Below are positions 56,899 to 64,000 of a stretch of 64,000 bases of DNA, in pieces. How positions within the stretch are numbered: the first letter of the stretch is position 1; each line of letters opens with the position of its first letter. The position numbers and the translations under genes were made by a program. Origin of the DNA: Stentor roeselii (taxonomy: Eukaryota; Ciliophora; Heterotrichea; Heterotrichida; Stentoridae); NCBI GenBank assembly GCA_006503475.1, contig RSEH01000264.1, positions 1 through 64,000 of the forward strand, written 5' to 3'. The notes under the pieces were generated by a model that was not told the origin of the DNA, searched no databases, and saw only the letters and a program-made list of their open reading frames with translations.

Positions 56899-58518
56899 AT
56901 GGGATGCAAAAGCTCAAAAAGTTTAGATATTTTTATCGAATATCAAGGCAGCAAACGCCAACTAACTGGAGACCCTCCATCCTTCGATCATCTAAACACC
57001 TGGATCCTGTCTCAGTTCCCAAGCCTCCAAGGTCGTGCAATAAGCCTAAAAGTAAATTCAATTCCATTGAAGTCCTCCGAAGATTTCCTCCACATGGCAA
57101 GAAAGTCCGAATCTCTAAAAATAAATCTAGAAAAAGTGAAAAGTTTAGTAGAAACCCAGTTCGGAGTAGTAAAATTCGGGACTTCAAATGAAAAAGTCCT
57201 CGGAACCGGTTTTTTAATAACAAAAGAGTTCATCCTGGTCTACATCTCCCTCTGGAACTCAGTGAAAAACTGTGAACTTCAAGTGATTTTCCCAGACGAC
57301 AGCGAAATCAAGTTAAAACCATCAAGTCCCCCTCTAAAGTTAACTGATTTTTTCGTAGCCCTTCAACTAGAACGAGAAATTTCATCATTCGATCCAATTC
57401 TAGTAAGTCAAACATCTCTTTGCACAGAAGACCAATCAGGAACTGTTCTTTTTTACAGTAAAAAATTCCCAGTTCTCCAGAAGTACACAGGAAAGTTCAT
57501 ATTTAAAGACAACACTTTTTCCAGTTCTCTTATTCTTGAGTCTGGAGGTGTCGGGTCGCCGTTGATTTCATCTGACAATAAACTACTTGGAGTTTACATC
57601 AACGACCGACAAGTCTTTCCCGCTTCTTCCCTTGCTGCAGGGATGAAGCTTTACGTCGAGTTGTATCAAGACAGTCTTTCCGATTCAGTCGATTCTTCCC
57701 CACAGATCCTTCTGGACTCGTTCCAAACAACGACTGCTCATCTCGACACTCGCAGATCACGACTTATTTACTACTGCCCAGTGGAAACCATCAAAAAGTC
57801 CTTCATCTGCAGCGACTTGATGTTGGGTTCAGTCGCTATTTCAACACCCTACGGCATCATGATCACTGGAACTAACTTGAAAAGCGACCCTGTCGCTTTT
57901 TTGTTTAATAAAAACGCTTTGATTCAGATAACACCTCCTAACAAGCCACATCTTCATCATTGTGCTGTTTTGTTTCATGATGAATTTTTCGTCATTTCTG
58001 GATCTAGTCCTGCTGTCGAAAGTTTCAATTTTAAATCTCAGAAATGGAATCAAGTTGCTTCGCTTAGCAAATTTAGAAATTATTCTTCGGCTGTTTGCTC
58101 TGCTGGGCAGATTTTTTTGTTTGGAGGAAGAAGAGATGCGAAAATACTTAGGTCTATTCTTAGGTTTCAGAATGGAAATTGGAATAGACTTCAAGTTTTT
58201 TTACCAGCTGGAATCATGAATTTGGGAACTTTGGAAGTTAATAATTCGGTTTTGTTGTTTGGAGGAGAAGGTGGAGCTGGGAAGAATAAAATGATGTTTA
58301 AGTTCAATACCAGTTATTTTTTGATTGAAAGTGAAAATTGCTTTGTTTGTTATAATTTTGGAAGGGCTTTAGCCTTTCAGGATGATGGGGAAGCTGTCTT
58401 GTTCTCGAACGACGGAGTACTAGTGAGATTCGATAAATCAAAGCAACTCTTTCTAGTCCTAATAGTCGACGAAGAAGAACTACACCCAGACCAAACCGAC
58501 CTGCCATCCCTAGTCTAG
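56899..58518 (+). CDS. myristoylated pseudoprotease-kelch protein
   Basis: The 539 residues start MGCKSSKS, a strong N-myristoylation and palmitoylation signal. Residues about 90-250 have the trypsin-like double-barrel layout (GTGFLI, DFFVALQL, GGVGSPLI, LLGVYI). The Asp is kept in DFF, but the His position (ILTNAH in active enzymes) reads ILVYIS and the Ser position (GxSGxP) reads GGVGSP, so it should be inactive. From about 290 to 515 are kelch-like blades (FVISG, FLFGGRRD, LLFGGEGG). It is likely a membrane-attached scaffold. A cryptic in-frame 15-nt intron at 57458-57472 cannot be excluded. Confidence 0.72.
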   Translation: MGCKSSKSLDIFIEYQGSKRQLTGDPPSFDHLNTWILSQFPSLQGRAISLKVNSIPLKSSEDFLHMARKSESLKINLEKVKSLVETQFGVVKFGTSNEKVLGTGFLITKEFILVYISLWNSVKNCELQVIFPDDSEIKLKPSSPPLKLTDFFVALQLEREISSFDPILVSQTSLCTEDQSGTVLFYSKKFPVLQKYTGKFIFKDNTFSSSLILESGGVGSPLISSDNKLLGVYINDRQVFPASSLAAGMKLYVELYQDSLSDSVDSSPQILLDSFQTTTAHLDTRRSRLIYYCPVETIKKSFICSDLMLGSVAISTPYGIMITGTNLKSDPVAFLFNKNALIQITPPNKPHLHHCAVLFHDEFFVISGSSPAVESFNFKSQKWNQVASLSKFRNYSSAVCSAGQIFLFGGRRDAKILRSILRFQNGNWNRLQVFLPAGIMNLGTLEVNNSVLLFGGEGGAGKNKMMFKFNTSYFLIESENCFVCYNFGRALAFQDDGEAVLFSNDGVLVRFDKSKQLFLVLIVDEEELHPDQTDLPSLV

Positions 58519-58561
58519 CCCATCTAAACTAAAAACCTAAAAATACAAAAAAATCACTAAA

Positions 58562-59341
58562 ATGAACTCCATCACCTTTTACTCCAACCCCCTCAGTTCC
58601 GTGAACCCAAGTGATTTATCTCCAGTGCTTCTCTCAGTCAACTCCTCCAGTTCAATCGAAACTTTCATCTCTCCCCTTATCCCTCAACTTCCTCTAAACT
58701 CAAATTCCCTCTTCTCTCGTTCTCTTCTCTCATCACTCTCCTCCCGACAAAGCCCAAATTTAATTCAAAGTCTTTTCTGCGCCTGTGGAGGCCTTTCTTC
58801 ACAAGACCTTCAATGCAAGCACAAAATTTGTTCAACTTGCGCACTTCAAGGCTTTTGCAACTTCTGCAATTCAAAACTTCCATCTTATTCCCATTCAAGC
58901 CGACACCCCTGCCTTTCATGTTCAGTGACAAGAGTTCAAAGACTAGACTGCCCTCACTACTGCTTAACATGCCTAAAGCGCAAGCTTCGAAGTACTGAAA
59001 AATTCAGTTGTTTGATTTGTTGTCTTACTTTCCACAAAACTGAAATCGAAACATTGAAAGCAGTCTGTTCAAAGTGCTTGACTCTTTCAAACACCTTCTT
59101 CGAGTTAAGCTGCGGATGCCTTTCATGTCAAGACTGCCTGATTCAAGCCCTTAAGCAGAAAAAGTGCTTGAAATGTGAAGAAAGTCTTGAATTTAAAGAA
59201 CTTTTAAAGTTAAAAAAAGGTCTGAAATTCAGATGTCTTCTTTGTTTCAACCTGAAAAGCAAGAAATATTTCAGCAGAAGATGCTGCTCAGCGAAGATCT
59301 GCAGAAAATGCGAAGACGGGTCGACGAGATGCTGCAAGTGA
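58562..59341 (+). CDS. Cys-rich RING-like zinc protein, unknown
   Basis: The 259 residues have a Ser/Leu-rich head (1-65) and about 30 Cys and His spaced as CxxC pairs in three or four successive RING-like modules: CACGG...CKHKICSTC...CNFC, then CLSC...CPHYCLTC...CLIC, CSKC...CGCLSCQDC...CLKC, and a last CLLC...CCSAKICRKC. The modules resemble repeated RING fingers without the Trp/Pro needed for E2 contact, so ligase activity is doubtful. It sits 43 nt after the kelch gene and 30 nt before kinesin on the same strand. It may be a distant relative of the gene at 17242. Confidence 0.75.
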   Translation: MNSITFYSNPLSSVNPSDLSPVLLSVNSSSSIETFISPLIPQLPLNSNSLFSRSLLSSLSSRQSPNLIQSLFCACGGLSSQDLQCKHKICSTCALQGFCNFCNSKLPSYSHSSRHPCLSCSVTRVQRLDCPHYCLTCLKRKLRSTEKFSCLICCLTFHKTEIETLKAVCSKCLTLSNTFFELSCGCLSCQDCLIQALKQKKCLKCEESLEFKELLKLKKGLKFRCLLCFNLKSKKYFSRRCCSAKICRKCEDGSTRCCK

Positions 59342-59371
59342 ATGTTAAGTTGTTATAACTGGTGACTAAAT

Positions 59372-61642
59372 ATGTCTGAAGAAGAATCTGGAGCCAGCAA
59401 CATCCGAGTCATCTGTCGCTTCCGGCCTGTCAATGACCGAGAAAGAATAAACTACTCGGAAAAAACCTGCATGGACTTCGTCGACTCGAAAACTGTGCAA
59501 ATGACTTCTTCATATGAAAATGGTTCTCCTTTGAGTTTTACTTTTGATCATGCTTTTCCACCTTCTGCTGCTCAAGTCGATGTTTATAACGTTTCTGCTA
59601 AACCTATTGTGGAATCTGTCATGCAGGGATTCAATGGAACTGTCTTGGCTTATGGACAAACTTCTTCGGGAAAGACTTTTACTATGACTGGACCTGATAT
59701 GAATGATGGGGAAATGATGGGAGTTATACCGAGAATGGTTTCAACTGTTTTTGATCAGATTGAAAGTTCTGACCCGAAAATTGAGTTTCAGGTTAAGGTT
59801 GGGTATTGTGAGATTTATCTTGAAAGGATTAAGGATTTATTGGATACTTCTAAGGTTAATCTTAAGGTTCATGAAGATCGGGCTAGGGGAATTTATATTG
59901 CGGAACTTACTGAGGATTATGTTAGCTCAAGGGATGAGGTTTATCATTTGATGAGACTTGGAAGTAGTAATAGAGAAGTTGGGTATACGCAGATGAATTC
60001 TGGGTCTTCCCGATCGCACTCAATCTTCATCCTAACAGTGACTCAAACCAGTCTAACCGATCTCGCAACCAAGACAGGAAAACTTTTCCTAGTCGACCTT
60101 GCAGGATCCGAAAAGGTCGGAAAGACAGGAGCAGAAGGGAAAAGACTAGAAGAAGCTAAAAACATAAACAAATCACTAACAATGCTAGGCAACGTGATAA
60201 CAGCACTGACTGACGGAAAATCCTCTCATGTGCCTTACCGTGACTCGAAACTAACTCGCGTGCTTCAAGATTCTCTTGGAGGCAACTCGAAGACGACTCT
60301 TATAGTGACATGCTCGCCTTCTCCATTCAACGAGGCTGAAACAATCAGCACTCTTCGATTTGGAGTCAGGGCGAAAAGTATTAAAAACAAACCGAAGGTA
60401 AACAGGGAGTATAGTGTTAATGAGCTTAAACTTATGCTTGCTCAAGCGAAAGAAGAAATTAGTAAAAAAGATAGAATTATTGCTGCTCTTAAGAAGGGAC
60501 AAGGAAATGTTAATGAGGATCCACTAATATCCAAGCAAAGCAATTTCGAAGACGCAGACGAAAACTCAAGTGACGAAAAATCCGAAAAAGACTCCCCAAG
60601 CTCCGAGATGTACTCTCAAGTAATGATAGAGCTCGACTACCTGCAGCAAAAGCTTTCCGAAACCGAGTCAACATTACGTAAATACAGAAGTCTCGCAGAA
60701 GACTTCGAAGACGAGAACCTTCAAATGAAAGAAGACCACGTATTTATCTACAAACAAGTTGCAGACCTTCAAAACAAATTAATCCAAACAGAAGAAAGTG
60801 TCGCCCAACTGAACATCGAGAACGAGTCATTAAAAAACGAGTTAATTGTTGAAATAGAAAAAAAATTCAAACTTGAAAATGAACTGGTTGAAAAAAATTC
60901 TCAGTTAATTGAGGCAAACAACGACATCATTCAGACTGTAAAGCAAGAAAAGGCCAAAATAACTGGACTCCTCGAAGAAGAAAAGTTGAAAAATGCAGAA
61001 TTAAATAAAGATATTGAAAGAATGACCCAAGAACTTAAACAAAACATGAAAAATATGAATGAGGATAATAAACTTAAACTTCTTGAACTTAACTACCAGA
61101 CTGATAGAGAACGATGGGATAAAGAAAGGATTTCTCTTCAAAATCAGATAAAACATGGAGCTAGTCAAGTCATTAGTCTTCAGATTCAACTGGAAGAGTC
61201 TTCGAAGATATTTAAAAATTTGGAGAATACGATGAGTGAAGGTGAAAGACATACTAAAAAAGTCAATGATCAATTGAAAAGAAACCTTGAACAACTCAAT
61301 CTTATGTATCATAACCTTCTTAGTTCAAGCTCACAACATAAGGTTAATCGAGCTATTGCGGAAAAAAAAGCCACAAGACTTCAGGATCGTCTTACTCTGG
61401 CAGAAAAAGCTTTGAAAGATATGTCGGAAAAGTTTTTAAACTCAGAAAAAGAAGTCAGTTCATTAAAATTCAACCTTCACGAATTAGAAATCACGAACAA
61501 ATGTCTTTCATCCGGTTTTGCCGTTTCCGGAAATATCCGCAAAGTGATCCGAGGAGGTGGTGACCTTGTCTTTAAACCAAACCGTCGAACAAACAGTGCG
61601 ATTCCAGAGACTTCTCTAACAGAGGAAAACGAAGACGACTAA
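59372..61642 (+). CDS. kinesin-1 heavy chain-like motor
   Basis: Plus-end microtubule motor, 756 aa against about 960 in animals. The motor domain (10-345) has the P-loop GQTSSGKT at 94-101, switch I MNSGSSRSH near 208 and switch II DLAGSEKVGKTGAEG near 240, and follows kinesin-1 closely through YRDSKLTRVLQDSLGGN. The neck and stalk form coiled coil to about 705. The tail holds GNIRKVIRGGGDLV, comparable to the autoinhibitory and microtubule-binding QIAKPLRGGG tail motif of fungal kinesin-1. The ATG is 30 nt after the previous stop, and the stop is 11 nt from a convergent stop. Confidence 0.92.
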   Translation: MSEEESGASNIRVICRFRPVNDRERINYSEKTCMDFVDSKTVQMTSSYENGSPLSFTFDHAFPPSAAQVDVYNVSAKPIVESVMQGFNGTVLAYGQTSSGKTFTMTGPDMNDGEMMGVIPRMVSTVFDQIESSDPKIEFQVKVGYCEIYLERIKDLLDTSKVNLKVHEDRARGIYIAELTEDYVSSRDEVYHLMRLGSSNREVGYTQMNSGSSRSHSIFILTVTQTSLTDLATKTGKLFLVDLAGSEKVGKTGAEGKRLEEAKNINKSLTMLGNVITALTDGKSSHVPYRDSKLTRVLQDSLGGNSKTTLIVTCSPSPFNEAETISTLRFGVRAKSIKNKPKVNREYSVNELKLMLAQAKEEISKKDRIIAALKKGQGNVNEDPLISKQSNFEDADENSSDEKSEKDSPSSEMYSQVMIELDYLQQKLSETESTLRKYRSLAEDFEDENLQMKEDHVFIYKQVADLQNKLIQTEESVAQLNIENESLKNELIVEIEKKFKLENELVEKNSQLIEANNDIIQTVKQEKAKITGLLEEEKLKNAELNKDIERMTQELKQNMKNMNEDNKLKLLELNYQTDRERWDKERISLQNQIKHGASQVISLQIQLEESSKIFKNLENTMSEGERHTKKVNDQLKRNLEQLNLMYHNLLSSSSQHKVNRAIAEKKATRLQDRLTLAEKALKDMSEKFLNSEKEVSSLKFNLHELEITNKCLSSGFAVSGNIRKVIRGGGDLVFKPNRRTNSAIPETSLTEENEDD

Positions 61643-61653
61643 TTTAATTAACA

Positions 61654-63417
61654 TTAAGCTTCTGACACGAAAGTCCATCCCGAGACTTTATTAGTTTCCG
61701 CGAAGAACAACGGGCCATAAATCTTCTCAGCTGGGATCCCCGACTTGGGCACTTCTGACAAAGGGATCCGCGGCGGATGAAGCTGTTTATTCAAAGCAGC
61801 TTCCCAGTTAATTCCTTTAAAAAACGGGTGTTTTTTTATTTCTTCAGCGTCTTGGACTGCTCCTAGTCTTTTACTTGGGTCTCTTTGAAGTAACTGAATA
61901 AAAATTACACTTTTTATCAGGTCTTTCACTTCTGATGAAAGGTTTATGGGAAGCTTCAGTTTTCCTCTTTGGATGTTGTTGAAGAGCTCTTGTTTGTTAC
62001 TGGAGAAGTAAGGAGGGGTTCCTACTACCATCTCGTATAATACTACTCCTAGAAGGTACCAGTCTAGAGCTTTACCGTGGCCTTGGCGCTTTAAGACTTC
62101 TGGAGCGAGATATGCCAGAGACCCGCAGAAACTTGTGGCTTGGTAGTTGTCGTATACTTTTTCTTTTGATAGGCCGAAGTCTGTTAGAAGTGCATGACCG
62201 TGCTTATCCAGTACAATATTATCAGGTTTCAAATCCCTATAAATAATATCTCTTTTATGCAATTCTTCTAAAGCCAAAACAATTTCACTAATATAAATAC
62301 TTGCTCGATACTCAGTAAACTTCTTATCCTTATGCAAATGACTAGCCAAGTCCCCTCCAGGACAATAATCCAAAAAAAGAAACAATTTTTCATTAGTCTG
62401 CAGCGCATATTTCAAAGAAACAATAAAAGGATGTCTTATATAACTAAGCACATTTCTCTCAGTAACCGCGTATTTAATCAAATTTTGCCTTAAAATCTTC
62501 TCCTTCTGCAGAACTTTCATAGCAAACAACTGCGAAGTATCACTTTTAACAACTAAAAAAACCTCTCCAAAGCTTCCCTTTCCAAGTTCTTTCAAAACCA
62601 CGAAATTAGCAGGAGTTAAATTTTCACCATTAGCGATAGTTTTGCTTCTATGAAAAGAAATTTTTTGATCATCACTGAAACAAGGCCCAGCAACGACGAC
62701 TGTTCTTTTTAAGAATTTTTTAAAGATAAGGGCAATGTCTTGACTTGCAAGTTCTTCTGCAGTTCTGCCTGTTTTGTCCTTTATGAGAATATTCGGCCCG
62801 CGAGTGACGAGCCAGGTGACGAGATTTTTATGACCGAGACTGGTGGAGATGTGTAGAGGGGTGTTTCCATAGATATCTATGGCGTTCAAGTCAGCACCTG
62901 ACCTTACAAGAAGCTGAACGACTGGTAAGTGGTTTTCTTTGCAGGAGAGGTGAAGGGCGCTTGATGAAAAGTGGTTGAGACAGTTTATTAGAGGGGTTTC
63001 GCTGTAGTCTAAAAGGACTTCGCAGACCTTTAAATGACCTCTTTCAGCTGCTATGTGAAGTAAGGTGTTGTTGTTCTCCCAACGACGCTCCAGTGAAGGG
63101 CGGCTCGGTTTTGATAGCAACTCTTTGCATCGCTCTGCATCGTTTAATGTAACACTTTCATATATCTCCCGCTCTTCCTCTGAACTGTGAAGCTGCATAT
63201 GCCCTGGACATGATAGTTGTGGGACTCGCTGAATCAACAAAGAAGAGCCTCCTTCTGATATTGAACCGAAGTCGCTCTCGCTTAAGGAAGAAGATTCGCT
63301 CGAGTCTTGGGCTAACGTTGTTTGTTTAAATGATGATTTTGTTTCTTCTTCGTTTAGGCTTCGCTCACATAATGCTTTTGATTTTACCTGAATCGCTTTG
63401 CACTTTTCGATGTTCAT
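61654..63417 (-). CDS. ankyrin-repeat AGC-family protein kinase (copy 2)
   Basis: The 587 residues have an acidic, Ser-rich N-terminus (1-85), ankyrin repeats (about 85-235; NNTLLHIAAERGH, SSALHLSCKENH, NTPLHISTSLGH) and a kinase at about 266-525. Kinase landmarks are GKGSFGEV, catalytic Lys in FAMKVL, YRDLKPDN near 390, DFGLSK near 411 and FCGSLAYLAPE. The tail ends VSGWTFVSEA, matching GWTFVHSEV of copy 1 at 14766-16592. Both kinases appear active and share the same order, so they are paralogues in opposite orientation about 47 kb apart. Convergent with kinesin-1. Confidence 0.92.
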   Translation of the reverse strand: MNIEKCKAIQVKSKALCERSLNEEETKSSFKQTTLAQDSSESSSLSESDFGSISEGGSSLLIQRVPQLSCPGHMQLHSSEEEREIYESVTLNDAERCKELLSKPSRPSLERRWENNNTLLHIAAERGHLKVCEVLLDYSETPLINCLNHFSSSALHLSCKENHLPVVQLLVRSGADLNAIDIYGNTPLHISTSLGHKNLVTWLVTRGPNILIKDKTGRTAEELASQDIALIFKKFLKRTVVVAGPCFSDDQKISFHRSKTIANGENLTPANFVVLKELGKGSFGEVFLVVKSDTSQLFAMKVLQKEKILRQNLIKYAVTERNVLSYIRHPFIVSLKYALQTNEKLFLFLDYCPGGDLASHLHKDKKFTEYRASIYISEIVLALEELHKRDIIYRDLKPDNIVLDKHGHALLTDFGLSKEKVYDNYQATSFCGSLAYLAPEVLKRQGHGKALDWYLLGVVLYEMVVGTPPYFSSNKQELFNNIQRGKLKLPINLSSEVKDLIKSVIFIQLLQRDPSKRLGAVQDAEEIKKHPFFKGINWEAALNKQLHPPRIPLSEVPKSGIPAEKIYGPLFFAETNKVSGWTFVSEA

Positions 63418-64000
63418 TTTAGATTTAAATGTTTCTACAGGATGAATCGATCAAAATGGAGGGATTTTGAATTTATCGAATTTATACTGAATTATTGATT
63501 TTGAATTTTTAAGAATTGGTTGAATTGATTAGAAATTGTTGATTGTAATTTGGACTTGGTGAAAATAAGAGAATGATTTGGTTTCCAGTTTATGATTTAG
63601 GATATGAATGGAGAGAGAATAATTTATTAGATGTTGGAGATATTTGGATTTTGAATAGATTTGCGTTCATAATACTAATAAGATAATAAAAAATCAAATT
63701 AGGGAAAAGATAAATTCATCTATAGAAATCTACTATTTGATTGAATTTCGACAGCGGATATGTTTAAATAAGCAATAAAAAATATATATTTTACTTCTGA
63801 ATTATCAAAATTTAGAGATATGTTATTATGAAAGTAAATTAGAATATAAGTGTTTCATTAGATTCTTATTGTTTTTAAATTGATTCTGCTCAAAGTTAGA
63901 AGATGATGATTAGATTTTTATCTATCTAAATCAAAGTTTTTCTGCACTATTGAACTAGATTCAATTTTAGTTTTCGATAAGATCTAATATAATAAGATTT
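63418..64000. other. right-edge intergenic region
   Basis: 583 nt of AT-rich sequence upstream of the ankyrin kinase. It shows no open frame, repeat or RNA gene that I can support. Confidence 0.6.

Noticed and set aside
57458-57472. GTAAAAAATTCCCAG, a possible cryptic phase 1 intron in the pseudoprotease-kelch gene
   Set aside because: In frame with or without it, and it ends in CAG while the supported introns end in TAG. It stays undecided without RNA.

Overview
The window looks like macronuclear DNA of a heterotrich ciliate close to Stentor. It is AT-rich and packed with nearly intronless genes on both strands. TAA, TAG and TGA all end genes; the clearest TGA case is the ankyrin/AGC kinase at 14766-16592, which stops where its paralogue does. 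Trp is TGG and Gln is CAA/CAG inside long frames, so the code is standard. This argues against Blepharisma (UGA=Trp) and Condylostoma. The introns that can be seen are tiny: 15-nt GTAA...TAG introns at 3602-3616 and 9074-9088, a third candidate at 37057-37071, and two apparent 14-nt introns at 1062-1075 and 36097-36110. Heterotrichs are known for 15-16 nt introns, so the 14-nt pair is the most interesting observation here.

Layout. 0.7-9.5 kb: a kelch/Cys-rich multi-pass receptor-like protein, RPA1, a coiled-coil protein, a Nup62-type nucleoporin without FG repeats, and a RING-H2 E3. 9.5-14.2 kb: a same-strand run continuing from the RING gene with gaps of 4, 11 and 1 nt (four-CNB cGMP-dependent kinase, ABHD11-like hydrolase, diacylglycerol kinase). 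14.8-23 kb: an ankyrin/AGC kinase, a Cys-rich protein, and two tandem NRF-6-type acyltransferases. 24.4-31.8 kb: a 2491-residue IP3-receptor-like calcium channel in one frame. 31.9-38.7 kb: coiled-coil and EF-hand-like proteins, a TEDC1-like protein, an LRR/coiled-coil locus with an in-frame TGA, and a TBC1D20-type Rab GAP. 39.5-48 kb: a WD40 protein, a CPA1 Na+/H+ exchanger relative with a degenerate CNB domain, and TRMT11. 48-58.5 kb: small unknowns, a second copy of the coiled-coil family, an anoctamin, a CBM20 protein, and a myristoylated pseudoprotease-kelch protein. 58.5-63.4 kb: a Cys-rich protein, kinesin-1, and a second ankyrin/AGC kinase.

Together the genes lean to signalling (cGMP kinase, IP3 receptor, DAG kinase, anoctamin, exchanger, two AGC kinases) and to cytoskeleton and cilia (TEDC1-like, kinesin-1, coiled-coil proteins), with some housekeeping genes (RPA1, TRMT11, nucleoporin). 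There is no sign of an operon in the bacterial sense. Neighbouring transcripts must nevertheless overlap or have almost no untranslated regions. Three families have two members within these 64 kb (ankyrin/AGC kinases, CxxC coiled-coil proteins, acyltransferases). I see no mobile element, virus-like element, CRISPR array, rRNA or convincing tRNA.
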